64,000 nucleotides of DNA from Butyricimonas paravirosa (GCF_032878955.1 NZ_CP043839.1:1426001-1490000); one strand, 5' to 3'. Positions 1 to 8,383 are shown, counted from the first letter of the stretch. Notes: a model not told the origin generated them from the sequence alone. Program-made: numbers and translations.

Positions 1-187
1 ATTGTTCCAATTGAACTGCATCAAAAGATTCCGGAGTGAAAAGATCTAAATCCAAACTCAGTCTATGTCCTAAATATAGAGATAAAGAGGTGCCTCCTGC
101 CAAGTTAAAACCGACCATCATTCTTTCTGCTTCCAATTTTTTCAGGAGTTCAAGAGTCGATCTCGTAACAGTTTCCGTGTATAACAT
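1..187 (-). CDS. AbiEii/AbiGii-type nucleotidyltransferase toxin, N-terminal part (cut by window edge)
   Basis: Reading the minus strand from the ATG at 187 gives 62 residues before the window edge. Residues about 31-52 carry the family signature: a GGTSLSL block, then LGHR, then a DLDLF acidic patch. In AbiEii-type proteins the GG/T(S) and DxD residues form the nucleotidyltransferase active site, and related toxins modify tRNA ends; activity here is inferred. The start codon lies inside the upstream gene (142-468) with a 46-bp overlap, so the two are translationally linked. Most of the protein is missing, so intactness cannot be judged. Confidence 0.8.
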   Translation of the reverse strand, partial: MLYTETVTRSTLELLKKLEAERMMVGFNLAGGTSLSLYLGHRLSLDLDLFTPESFDAVQLEQ

Positions 188-468
188 TTCAATTCTTCTT
201 TTTTCAAATTAAAGACAACACAAACGAAATTCATATCTCGTGGAGACAAGCTCGGAACCTCCTTTATGATTTCCCTGAATCCTTCTATTCCCCCGTATAA
301 TTTGAATGCCGCATAGAAATCCTTCAGCCATCCTCTTTCAATGACACGTTGAACCACAATCTTTCTTGATTTCCACCAGTCAAAACAAGACAAATCATAT
401 TCCCAAAGTAAAGATGGAGAAATTGAGACTTCACCCGTATATGTCTTATATTCATCAAATATAGTCAT
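142..468 (-). CDS. Small partner of AbiEii-like toxin (DUF6922-like putative antitoxin)
   Basis: A 108-residue protein with an N-terminal block containing SPSLLWEYD and FDWW, then a VVQRVIERGWLKDF segment. That pattern resembles the short DUF6922-type proteins that precede AbiEii-like nucleotidyltransferases in Bacteroidetes; the family name is from memory. The gene lies immediately upstream of the toxin fragment and overlaps it by 46 bp. An inverted repeat and a good -7 box lie just upstream, as expected for an autoregulated toxin-antitoxin unit. The antitoxin role is inferred from position and size; no DNA-binding fold is obvious. Confidence 0.65.
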   Translation of the reverse strand: MTIFDEYKTYTGEVSISPSLLWEYDLSCFDWWKSRKIVVQRVIERGWLKDFYAAFKLYGGIEGFREIIKEVPSLSPRDMNFVCVVFNLKKEELKCYTRKLLRDRLLNS

Positions 469-469
469 T

Positions 470-490
470 TATCATTCATTTTTAATGATA
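470..490 (-). promoter_or_regulatory. Inverted repeat, candidate operator of the toxin-antitoxin pair
   Basis: Perfect 7-bp arms TATCATT (470-476) and AATGATA (484-490) flank a 7-nt spacer. They sit between the -7 box and the start codon of the 108-residue gene, where a repressor would block transcription. The operator role is inference; the repeat itself is directly visible. Confidence 0.4.
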
Positions 491-492
491 TA

Positions 493-524
493 CAAATTTA
501 CTACATTTCGTTGGGACATACAAT
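493..524 (-). promoter_or_regulatory. Candidate Bacteroidetes-type promoter for the toxin-antitoxin pair
   Basis: On the minus strand there is ATTG (524-521), a 20-nt spacer, then TAAATTTG (500-493). The second box matches TAnnTTTG exactly and the first matches TTTG at 3 of 4 bases. The leader to the ATG at 468 would be about 20 nt. Confidence 0.5.
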
Positions 525-595
525 TTTTCAGGTATCTTTTATCAGTCTCATTCTTCAGGAAATCATCTTTTAAGACAAAATAATACTTTTCATAT

Positions 596-1384
596 TTACC
601 GAACAGTACGTTTCACAATCCAAATACTCACCTCGTACAATAACCACATCGGCAATGCCACCAATGACAACGTGAATATATCTGATGTCGGGGTTATAAC
701 AGCAGCCACGATAAGAATAATTACCACGGCATGACGTCGATAACGTTTCATAAAATCGGCAGAGATAAATCCCAGCTTGGCAAATAACCACGAAAGTATA
801 GGTATCTCGAAGACGATTCCCATGGCAAGACTCATCAAAATCAAGGTACTAATATACGATTGCAACGCAATCATATTCTCCACGTCACTACTCACCTGAT
901 AAGTTCCCAAGAAACGAAAAGTTAACGGAAAGATTAGAAAATAGCTAAGCAGGACACCCAGCATAAACATGACATACCCACTCCCCACCACTCTCACGAC
1001 ATACTTGCGCTCGTTAGAGTAGAGAGCCGGGGACACGAAACGGAATAATTGATACAAAATATAAGGAGAGGCACATAAAATCCCCATACACATCGCCACT
1101 TTCATGTGGATCAAAAACTGTTCCGCCAACCCGGTATTGATCAATTTCACGAAAAAGTCCGGGGATTCGGCACCCGTCATCCATCCACTAAGCGAAAATA
1201 AAAGCCGGTAAGTAATAAAATCTGCCTCCTTGGGCGCTAATATAACAGCAAACAACTCATCTTTGAAAAAGAACGCAACAACACCAAAAGCCACGGTCAC
1301 GATGGCAATCTTCACCAACGAGGCCCGCAGCACGTCCAGGTGTTCCCAAAAACTCTGATTCTCAGACTTACCGACTTGTTCCAT
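596..1384 (-). CDS. tatC: Twin-arginine translocase subunit TatC
   Basis: TatC is the polytopic inner-membrane receptor that recognises the twin-arginine signal of folded precursor proteins. The 262-residue product has the normal length, six hydrophobic segments, an N-terminal FWEHLDVLR block typical of TatC, a VSPALYSNERK loop, and the conserved glutamate in MGIVFEIP. It is the last gene of a long minus-strand run and lies 1 bp after tatA. At least two upstream products in the run carry twin-arginine motifs, so translocase and cargo appear co-expressed. No clear terminator hairpin was seen after the stop. Confidence 0.95.
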   Translation of the reverse strand: MEQVGKSENQSFWEHLDVLRASLVKIAIVTVAFGVVAFFFKDELFAVILAPKEADFITYRLLFSLSGWMTGAESPDFFVKLINTGLAEQFLIHMKVAMCMGILCASPYILYQLFRFVSPALYSNERKYVVRVVGSGYVMFMLGVLLSYFLIFPLTFRFLGTYQVSSDVENMIALQSYISTLILMSLAMGIVFEIPILSWLFAKLGFISADFMKRYRRHAVVIILIVAAVITPTSDIFTLSLVALPMWLLYEVSIWIVKRTVR

Positions 1385-1385
1385 A

Positions 1386-1577
1386 CTACTCTTTTTTCTC
1401 TTCTGAAGTAATTTCTTTCTCCACCCCGTTCATTCCTTCTTTGAAAGAATGTATGCCCTTGCCAATTCCTCTCATCAATTCAGGAATCTTCTTGCCACCG
1501 AATAACAGCAACACGACTAACACGATAAGCAGCACTTCCGGCATACCGACACTGCCAATAAATAATGAATTCATCAT
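1386..1577 (-). CDS. tatA: Twin-arginine translocase subunit TatA/TatE
   Basis: A 63-residue protein with one N-terminal membrane helix (about residues 10-26), the diagnostic LLFGGKKIPELMRGIG hinge and amphipathic helix, and a charged C-terminal tail. TatA oligomers form the transport pore with TatC. It lies 1 bp upstream of tatC and 3 bp downstream of a membrane protein gene. No separate tatB is present, as is common in Bacteroidetes, where one TatA-type protein serves. Two consecutive ATGs exist at the start; either may be used. Confidence 0.95.
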   Translation of the reverse strand: MMNSLFIGSVGMPEVLLIVLVVLLLFGGKKIPELMRGIGKGIHSFKEGMNGVEKEITSEEKKE

Positions 1578-1580
1578 ACT

Positions 1581-2093
1581 CTATTTACGAATTATATGGT
1601 TAATAAATAGCCAACCACCCAAAACCTGCATCAACATTCCGGGTAACCCGATACGAAAATCCTGTAAGGCAACATAAAAACTACCTTCCAGCATCCACTC
1701 GCCTAACGTTCCCACGATCTGGTAAAAAAGTACCACTCCCACGAGTAATACCAAAGAGGCCTTCCGAAAACGGGTTGCCGCATACCCGGCAGCCACGGCC
1801 AACAATACCGATTTCAGCAACACGGCAGGTAACACGGCCACCGCGGGCATCCCGAAAAGAGCCGAATTTACCAACGGAGAAACGAGTGCCGTCAATAAAC
1901 CCACCTTCCAACCGTATTTATAAGCCCCCACGAGGGTAAAGAAATAAATCGGTAACCAGCGAATACCGCCCTGCGGAACCAGATGACACAACTGCGGCAG
2001 GATAATATTACCCGCCACGAATAAAGTCACGGCCAGATAGGTCCTCAACTGATTATATTCCAAAGCATAAAGTTTTACTGTCGTCGTTCTCAT
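1581..2093 (-). CDS. ECF-transporter S-component-like membrane protein
   Basis: A 170-residue, strongly hydrophobic protein with about five to six membrane segments. Segments such as GGIRWLPIYFFTLVGAYKYG followed by a GLLTALVSPLVNSALFG stretch resemble the substrate-binding S subunits of energy-coupling-factor vitamin transporters. No ATPase or T subunit is encoded nearby, so it would need a shared ECF module elsewhere or act differently. It sits between the DUF362 gene and tatA in one transcription run with a TonB receptor, so uptake of a small cofactor or metal complex across both membranes is conceivable. Its substrate cannot be read from sequence. Confidence 0.65.
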   Translation of the reverse strand: MRTTTVKLYALEYNQLRTYLAVTLFVAGNIILPQLCHLVPQGGIRWLPIYFFTLVGAYKYGWKVGLLTALVSPLVNSALFGMPAVAVLPAVLLKSVLLAVAAGYAATRFRKASLVLLVGVVLFYQIVGTLGEWMLEGSFYVALQDFRIGLPGMLMQVLGGWLFINHIIRK

Positions 2094-2106
2094 ACTCTTA
2101 TATTCT

Positions 2107-3084
2107 TTAATCCAATTTCACCAATTCATACTTCTGACTTCCCAAACCGATCTTTTCACCATATTCCAACGTGTGCATTCCATTACGGGAATCAATACGC
2201 TCAATCAGATGAATCTTTCCATGATCTTCGGAAACCCGAACCAAATCCGTGCAGGCCTTGTCCAAAGCAACCGGATCAAGAGAGGCCAGAATACCGATGT
2301 CTCCCATCTTGGGATCTTCCGGGGAAGAATCACAATCGCAATCCACGGAAAGATTATTCGCCACGCTGATATACAAAATCTTGTCCCCACAATGGTCTAT
2401 GATTGCCTTCGCGGCCTCGGCCATAGATTCCAGAAAATCATCCTGCGGGGGCAAATTACCCCACGGGTTGCCTTTCGTTTTCCCGGCTGAATGAATCCAA
2501 GCTTTTCCGGCAGAGGATGCAATACCAATGGATATGTTCTTGATAGCTCCCCCGAAACCACCCATCGCGTGGCCTTTAAAATGTGAAAGAACAATCGTGA
2601 AATCATAGTTCAAGTAATGCGAACCGACAAAATCCTCTTTCAAATGCTTACCACCCTTCACGGGAAGTGCCACTTCTCCCTCCGCATCCATGATGTCTAC
2701 CGGAGCAATGGCAGTGAACCCGTGATCTTTAGCCGCTTTCAAATGATTTTCGGTATCGGCACGTCCGCCCCCGTAAGCCGTGTTACATTCCACGATAGTT
2801 CCCTTCACTTTCTGCACCAAATCCTTGATCAAAGCCGGTTGCAGGAAATTATGTCCACCCGGTTCTCCCGTGGATAATTTCACGGCAACTTTTCCTGTTG
2901 CCTCCCGGCCTAAAGCCTCGTAAATCTTCACCAAATTCTCCGGGGAAATCTCCTTGAACATATACACTTTCGGTACATTAGTATTTCCATCGGATTTCTG
3001 TTCTTGCGCATTAGCGCAATTCATCCCTGTCACGGTTGACAACACGGAGAACAAAATCATACAAATATTCCTTCTCATTTTCAT
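2107..3084 (-). CDS. Secreted DUF362-domain protein
   Basis: A 325-residue protein with an N-terminal signal peptide (residues 1 to about 27, ending CANAQ) followed by a DUF362 domain. Recognisable blocks are AVKLSTGEPG, ECNTAYGG, the FTIVLSHFKGHAMGGFGGAIKN region with its GG-rich core, and a LDPVALDKACTDLV end. Cytoplasmic relatives are often fused to ferredoxin domains; this one has none, but it keeps a short DCDC cysteine pair near residue 250. The biochemical function of DUF362 is not established. Its export and its place beside polyferredoxin and Tat genes suggest a periplasmic redox or metal-cofactor role; that is inference. Confidence 0.8.
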   Translation of the reverse strand: MKMRRNICMILFSVLSTVTGMNCANAQEQKSDGNTNVPKVYMFKEISPENLVKIYEALGREATGKVAVKLSTGEPGGHNFLQPALIKDLVQKVKGTIVECNTAYGGGRADTENHLKAAKDHGFTAIAPVDIMDAEGEVALPVKGGKHLKEDFVGSHYLNYDFTIVLSHFKGHAMGGFGGAIKNISIGIASSAGKAWIHSAGKTKGNPWGNLPPQDDFLESMAEAAKAIIDHCGDKILYISVANNLSVDCDCDSSPEDPKMGDIGILASLDPVALDKACTDLVRVSEDHGKIHLIERIDSRNGMHTLEYGEKIGLGSQKYELVKLD

Positions 3085-3102
3085 GATATTATGTATTACG
3101 AT

Positions 3103-4995
3103 TTAAAATTTTATATTCACTCCCGCCATCACCGTCGCCTTAGGCATCGGGAATCCGGCATTGATCTCGTATCTTTGAGCGAGTAGATTCTCTCCCTTCA
3201 CCCAAACATCAAACCCATCCAGAACACGGAAAGACCCGCGTACATTCCATAACAGGAAATCCTCGGTTTCCTCCGGATCAAGTTCTTTATACAACCCGGC
3301 CACATATTGCAATCCGGTTGACACATTCCAACGTCCCTTTGAAAAAGCCGTTCCTACATAAAGTTTATGCTCCGGAGAGGCTAACACGGGATTATCCATG
3401 TGCAAATAACTATAATTCGCATCCACGGACCAAGCGGGAACAATCCGGTAAGCCACCTGAGCCTCCACGCCGGAATTCTCAATCTTTCCCGTGTTCACGT
3501 TCAAGGGACGTCCGTCTATCGGCATACGCATGATCAGGTTCTCCCCGTCAATATAGAAAACATTCACACCGTATGACAATCGCCCATCCAGCAACCGCTG
3601 TGCAAATGAAAGTTCGTAACTCCATAACCTCTCCGGTTTCAGATCCGGGTTAGCCGGACGGAACATATACATTTCACGAATCGTCGGGTAACGGAATCCC
3701 TTGCTTGCCATCAACTTCACCTCGCTGTTTTCCGGCAAATGGAAAGAAAATCCGACCTGCGGAACCCATTCCGTCCCCACTTGCGAATGATGGTCAACAC
3801 GGAGTCCCACGTCAAAAGTAAGCCAATCTCCCAAATTCTGCCGGAAATCAATATATCCTGCCACGTCATCCTGTGTTTTATCCGCTTGAGTATCTCGTTC
3901 TCCTGCTAACGTCTTATTCCAAGCCTCTCCCCCGAAATGGAAATAATCAAATCCCACGGTCAGGCGATTTCCCTCGAAAAGCTGTACACTCTGGTACCAA
4001 GAGACACCCAACATCAGGTCACGTGAATGAAACCGATAATCAAGAGGATCACCCCCTAAATTATAACCATCATTAATCCAATGTTTCCCCCAGTTATAAA
4101 AGAAACTCAACGTTCCCGACGTTTTCGCATAATTATTAGCCAAGGCAAAAGAGGTCATTCCTCGTGTAATTCGCTGGTCGTTATCAAGTAATGGATTGGA
4201 AATTTCTCCCGGATTCGAGGCATCAAAATGAGTCAGATTCACATCGGCCCAAACATTCCACGCATCCGAAATCTCGTACCCGAATTTGGCATAACCACCA
4301 TATTGTTCGAACTCCATATCTTTCCGGTGGCCGTCCGTACGATTATAGGAACCACTGACAATACTTGTGAAACGCCCCTTCCTGACGCGATTGGTAACCT
4401 CCGATTGCAACGTGTTATACGAACCGTACCCCACGTTAGCATGTGTCCGGATTCCATCCTGTTGCATCTTCCGGGTTACAATATTGATCACTCCCCCCAT
4501 CGCGTTCGACCCGTATAACACGGACGCCGGGCCCCGCAGCACTTCTACACGTTCTGCCAGCAAAGACTGGTAAGCATCGGAAATCGGGTGTCCCATCAGT
4601 CCCATGTATTGCGGGTGTCCGTCAATTAACACGAGCATCCCCGTTGTCGGTAATCCCTCCTGTGGCACACCCCCGATTCCCCGTAAACTCATTCCCCCGG
4701 CAGCCCCTCCGGATACCCCATATCCCATCAGCCCTCTGGAAGTCGTGAAAAGTCCCGGTATATACTCGGTCAAAAGAGGCAATAACGAGGGATCGTTACG
4801 ATATTCTATCTGTTCCCGGTTCACCACGGAAACGGTCATCGGCAAATGCCGCACGTCCGTCTCGTTTCGTGTTCCGGTAACAACAACCTCTTCTATGGTC
4901 ACTTTTTTCTGCACCGATAAGCTATCAGGCACTTCCTCAGCCCGCAAGGAAACAAGCCCACCCAAAAATAGCACGGTAAATAGTATCTTTTTCAT
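3103..4995 (-). CDS. TonB-dependent outer-membrane receptor
   Basis: A 630-residue receptor with a signal peptide (residues 1-19), a TonB-box-like EEVVVTGTR segment near residue 35, a plug domain (about 45-160) with the VEVLRGPASVLYGSNAMGG motif, and a beta-barrel ending in aromatic KF. It lacks the N-terminal carboxypeptidase-like domain of SusC proteins and has the size of BtuB/siderophore-type receptors. It lies 18 bp after the DUF1893 gene stop and 18 bp before the DUF362 gene. Co-location with an ECF S-like protein hints at cofactor or metal uptake, but the ligand is unknown. Confidence 0.9.
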   Translation of the reverse strand: MKKILFTVLFLGGLVSLRAEEVPDSLSVQKKVTIEEVVVTGTRNETDVRHLPMTVSVVNREQIEYRNDPSLLPLLTEYIPGLFTTSRGLMGYGVSGGAAGGMSLRGIGGVPQEGLPTTGMLVLIDGHPQYMGLMGHPISDAYQSLLAERVEVLRGPASVLYGSNAMGGVINIVTRKMQQDGIRTHANVGYGSYNTLQSEVTNRVRKGRFTSIVSGSYNRTDGHRKDMEFEQYGGYAKFGYEISDAWNVWADVNLTHFDASNPGEISNPLLDNDQRITRGMTSFALANNYAKTSGTLSFFYNWGKHWINDGYNLGGDPLDYRFHSRDLMLGVSWYQSVQLFEGNRLTVGFDYFHFGGEAWNKTLAGERDTQADKTQDDVAGYIDFRQNLGDWLTFDVGLRVDHHSQVGTEWVPQVGFSFHLPENSEVKLMASKGFRYPTIREMYMFRPANPDLKPERLWSYELSFAQRLLDGRLSYGVNVFYIDGENLIMRMPIDGRPLNVNTGKIENSGVEAQVAYRIVPAWSVDANYSYLHMDNPVLASPEHKLYVGTAFSKGRWNVSTGLQYVAGLYKELDPEETEDFLLWNVRGSFRVLDGFDVWVKGENLLAQRYEINAGFPMPKATVMAGVNIKF

Positions 4996-5001
4996 CCTCT
5001 A

Positions 5002-5448
5002 TTATTTTGTTACGTTATTCATCGTATGTATAAAATCCTCTATCTGTTGCAGACACTCTTCTGCCGTGTGCATCCGGAAACAGCGAGTCTCCAACGGACA
5101 CCAGCCTGTTCGGGTGCGATTGATAATATGAGGCACTTCCACCAAGAAATCCACCTTAATCTCGGATCGTTCCAAAAGCTCTCGGGCCGGGCTACTGATA
5201 ACCCGGGCAAACACCTCATCCACGCCCCCCAAAGCCATCAAGGCGGCAGCAGCCTTGCCAATCACTTTATCCGCGATAAACGCTCCCTGAAGAAAATCCG
5301 GTTCCGTCTTCAACAACCGGTACAAATCCTGTACACCCCGCTCCCAGAACAACCGGGTCTCTCCCCCGTTATAAATCACGCAGGAACATTGTTCCGCATC
5401 CAAGCGCTCAATCAATGCCTTTCGGTCCGTTTCAACCATCATGCTCAT
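5002..5448 (-). CDS. DUF1893-domain protein (deaminase-like fold family)
   Basis: A 148-residue cytoplasmic protein matching the DUF1893 family: the segment GAFIADKVIGKAAAALMALG, then VISSPARELLE, then NRTRTGWCPLE. The family has a cytidine-deaminase-like fold but generally lacks the zinc-dependent active site, and its function is not established. It sits between the aldo/keto reductase and TonB receptor genes, 6 bp upstream of the latter. The cysteines (CSC near residue 21, WCPLETRC near 117) could bind metal or a cluster, but the sequence does not settle this. Confidence 0.8.
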   Translation of the reverse strand: MSMMVETDRKALIERLDAEQCSCVIYNGGETRLFWERGVQDLYRLLKTEPDFLQGAFIADKVIGKAAAALMALGGVDEVFARVISSPARELLERSEIKVDFLVEVPHIINRTRTGWCPLETRCFRMHTAEECLQQIEDFIHTMNNVTK

Positions 5449-5457
5449 TTTCTCTAT

Positions 5458-6876
5458 TTAAAATACCCGTTCCTGTTTCAAATCCTCCACGAAATGATCA
5501 ATTCGTTGCATCTCTTTCGGGATGTTAATTCCCTGCGGACAATGATGCACGCACTGGTCACAACCGATGCAATGACTGGCCTGTCGCAACCGAGGAACCG
5601 AACGGTCATACCCGATAAGGAATGCCCGCCGGGCCTTACGGTAATTCTCATCCTGTGACGAGGCAGGCACGTTACCCTCGTTAATACACTTGTTATAGTG
5701 CAACAACACGGCCGGAATATCCAAGCCGTAAGGACAAGGCATACAATATTTACAATCATTACAAGGGATGGTCGGGTATCGCAACATCAGTTGTGCCGTT
5801 TCCTCCAAAAACACCTTATCATCATCTGTTAACGGATCCAGCGGCGAGAAAGTACGCAAGTTATCCTCCAAATGCTCCATGTAAGTCATCCCGCTCAAAA
5901 CAGTCAACACCCCGGGAAACGAACCCGCAAAACGGAACGCCCACGAGGCCACGCTAGATTCGGGCTTACGCAATTTCAACGTGTTCGCCACATGAGTCGG
6001 CACGTTCGAAAGACGACCTCCCAACAGGGGTTCCATGATAATAGCCGGGATGTTCAGCTTTTGCAACTCCCCGTAAAGGTACTCGGCATCCGTATTCCGG
6101 GTATTCACCTCCTTCGCGTGTTTCCAGTCCACGTAATTCAACTGGATCTGCACGAAATCCCATTTTACCCGATCATGTATCGAGAGTAAGTAATCAAAGA
6201 CTTTTATATCCCCGTGATAAGAGAATCCCAAGTTACGAATCCGCCCCGCCTCACGTTCTTCAAGCAGGAAATCTAACACACCGTTATTCACGTAACGGGC
6301 CTCGTATTCTGCCATCCCGTTTCCCATCCCAACCCCGTGCAGTAGCAGATAGTCGATGTAATCCACCTGCAATTCTTTAAACGAGTTGCGGTACATCGCG
6401 ATAGAAGCCTCACGTGTCCACGTGGAAGGAGCGAAATTAGACAACTTGGTAGCAATAAAATACGTGTTGCGCGGATAACGTTTAAGGGCAATACCTGTGG
6501 CACGCTCGGAACGCCCCATACAATAAGCAGGAGATGTGTCGAAATAATTAACACCATGTGCAATAGCCGTATCCACCAACCGATTAATCGTCTCCTGATC
6601 CAAATCCGCATCAGGATTCCGTCCCGCCCCGCCACTCGTATCCGGCCAGCGCATACAACCATATCCCAGCAAGGAGACTTTATCACCCGTCCTCGGATGC
6701 GTCCGGTAAGTCATTTGATCTGTCGGGATTTCCCCTTGTGCCGAACGATTGCCCGACACGATATTATTTCTCGAATTACAACCCGCCAAACCGATCGTCG
6801 ATGCAGCCGCACCAACCCCTAATCGCTTTAAAAATTCCCGGCGGTTTATCTCTTCTTTTCTATCTTTCTTTTCCAT
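5458..6876 (-). CDS. Tat-exported aldo/keto reductase lipoprotein with C-terminal ferredoxin domain
   Basis: The reading frame is open further upstream, but the ATG at 6876 is preferred: it puts a twin-arginine signal NRREFLKRLG at residues 11-20, followed by a lipobox LAGC. The product (472 residues) would be a folded, lipid-anchored Tat substrate. The catalytic domain is an aldo/keto reductase: FDTSPAYCMGRSE supplies Asp and Tyr, FIATKL the Lys and LLHGVG the His. The C-terminal part holds two 4Fe-4S motifs, CNDCKYCMPCP and CIGCDQCVHHCP. It is followed by the DUF1893 gene and starts 13 bp after the polyferredoxin stop. Substrate unknown. Confidence 0.85.
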   Translation of the reverse strand: MEKKDRKEEINRREFLKRLGVGAAASTIGLAGCNSRNNIVSGNRSAQGEIPTDQMTYRTHPRTGDKVSLLGYGCMRWPDTSGGAGRNPDADLDQETINRLVDTAIAHGVNYFDTSPAYCMGRSERATGIALKRYPRNTYFIATKLSNFAPSTWTREASIAMYRNSFKELQVDYIDYLLLHGVGMGNGMAEYEARYVNNGVLDFLLEEREAGRIRNLGFSYHGDIKVFDYLLSIHDRVKWDFVQIQLNYVDWKHAKEVNTRNTDAEYLYGELQKLNIPAIIMEPLLGGRLSNVPTHVANTLKLRKPESSVASWAFRFAGSFPGVLTVLSGMTYMEHLEDNLRTFSPLDPLTDDDKVFLEETAQLMLRYPTIPCNDCKYCMPCPYGLDIPAVLLHYNKCINEGNVPASSQDENYRKARRAFLIGYDRSVPRLRQASHCIGCDQCVHHCPQGINIPKEMQRIDHFVEDLKQERVF

Positions 6877-6889
6877 GTACTCGTAATTT

Positions 6890-8383
6890 TTAGATCGTTC
6901 TGTGCTGCTCGTGTCCTTCCACGTAAATGGCACTGAATGGACGTGCCGGACAAAGATTCTCGCAAGCCCCGCAACCGATACAACGTTCCACATTCACAAC
7001 CGGAATCTTCAACGAATCCGCGTCATCAGCATCGGAAGGAACCATCGTAATCGCTCCCGTCGGACAATGCCGGGCACAGTTGCCACACTCTACCTTATCC
7101 CGAAGTGGTATACAATTTTTCCCTACCCACACGGCATGACCGATCTGCGTGGCCGACTTATCCGCCGGGGTAAGTTTCAAGATTGCTCCTGCCGGACATA
7201 CCTCCGAACATTTCGTACATTCCGGTCGGCAATACCCTCTCTCGTATGACATTTCCGGCTGCATAAGCGTTTCCAACTTGGTAGAGGGACGTAACACCTG
7301 ATTCGGGCATACCGAAACACAAAGCTGACAACCGGTACAACGTGTCCGCATATTACGTAGCCCTTTGGCTCCCGGTGGTACAAGCGGTGTCGTCCGGGCA
7401 GGGACTTTCTTATCGAGAATAACAGCCAAACCGCCATCCACCTTTTTCTCCTGTGCCTTGACAGCCGAGGAAACAAGAACCAGTCCCATCCCGGTCAAAA
7501 AACTACGACGAGCATTATTTGTATTTCCCGTTTCGGAAGTTTCTTTTATCTCTTTTTTCCCAAACCGATATTTATAACTGATCGCACCATGCTTACAGGA
7601 ATCAATACAATCCATACAAGTCACACAACGACTATAATCAATCCGATGATCCTTGTAATTAATGCAAGCCGCCTTGCATTTACGGGAACATAAACTACAA
7701 TTTGTACATTTCTCCGCATCAATCTCTGGACGAAACAAGGAATACCGGGAGAAGAATCCCAACACCGTACCTACCGGACAGATCGTGTTGCAATAGGTTC
7801 GACCATTTCGCCATGCCAGTACAACTAACGCAACAAACGTGACTGCTGCGATAATAAACGTCGGTAAACTCTTCAGCCATACCGAAGTCTCGTAAAAAGC
7901 GTAGCTATCACTCCTTTCGGCAAAATAAGCCAACACGTTATTTCCCCACTGGTACACGGGAGCGAAAAGATTCGAAACGATTCGCCCGTAAGAACTATAC
8001 GGAGCCAACAATGCCACAACCGAACCAATTCCGGCAATCATGGCAATAATAAACACTCCCAACATCCCGTACCGCAACCACGAAACCGCGGGAGAATACG
8101 AAAAACGATACTTCTTTTTCTTTCGCCGTCCGCTAAACCAAGACACCACATCTTGAAACACACCCAACGGACAAATCACCGAACAATACACCCGTCCAAA
8201 CACGAGCGTCAATACCACCCATAAAAGAATGACCCCGACATTCAAGGCCAGCACGGCCGGCAGGAACTGTATTTTCGCCAGCCATCCGAACCACGCATGT
8301 AATGTTCCCGTAAAATCGAGAAACAACAAGGTGATCAAGATAAAAAACACAAGGGCTACTATTAATCTGATTCTGCGTAGCAT
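6890..8383 (-). CDS. Membrane polyferredoxin: NapH-like domain fused to a NapG-like periplasmic ferredoxin
   Basis: A 497-residue first gene of the run. Residues 1 to about 215 hold several membrane helices and the NapH/CcoG-type motifs YCSVICPLG and YCNTICPVG. Residues about 220-275 carry two 4Fe-4S motifs (CTNCSLCSRKC, CVTCMDCIDSC). Then comes RRSFLTGMG with a hydrophobic stretch, an internal Tat-like signal anchor. The C-terminal half carries four more cluster motifs (CTGCQLCVSVCP, CTKCSEVCP, CGNCARHCP, CIGCGACENLCP). This looks like quinol-dehydrogenase-type NapH and NapG joined in one chain that passes electrons to the periplasm. No nitrate reductase is nearby; the likely acceptor is the downstream Tat lipoprotein (inference). 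Confidence 0.85.
   Translation of the reverse strand: MLRRIRLIVALVFFILITLLFLDFTGTLHAWFGWLAKIQFLPAVLALNVGVILLWVVLTLVFGRVYCSVICPLGVFQDVVSWFSGRRKKKKYRFSYSPAVSWLRYGMLGVFIIAMIAGIGSVVALLAPYSSYGRIVSNLFAPVYQWGNNVLAYFAERSDSYAFYETSVWLKSLPTFIIAAVTFVALVVLAWRNGRTYCNTICPVGTVLGFFSRYSLFRPEIDAEKCTNCSLCSRKCKAACINYKDHRIDYSRCVTCMDCIDSCKHGAISYKYRFGKKEIKETSETGNTNNARRSFLTGMGLVLVSSAVKAQEKKVDGGLAVILDKKVPARTTPLVPPGAKGLRNMRTRCTGCQLCVSVCPNQVLRPSTKLETLMQPEMSYERGYCRPECTKCSEVCPAGAILKLTPADKSATQIGHAVWVGKNCIPLRDKVECGNCARHCPTGAITMVPSDADDADSLKIPVVNVERCIGCGACENLCPARPFSAIYVEGHEQHRTI

Noticed and set aside
570..791. 73-codon minus-strand open frame over the tatC end
   Set aside because: It overlaps tatC in another frame and has no features; a shadow frame.
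6877..6993. Upstream extension of the aldo/keto reductase start
   Set aside because: It would overlap the polyferredoxin stop by about 100 bp and place the Tat motif about 50 residues from the N-terminus. The ATG at 6876 gives a normal Tat signal.
1386..8383. Nitrate reductase (nap) operon
   Set aside because: NapH/NapG-like features are present, but no molybdopterin catalytic subunit or NapB/NapC/NapD is encoded.
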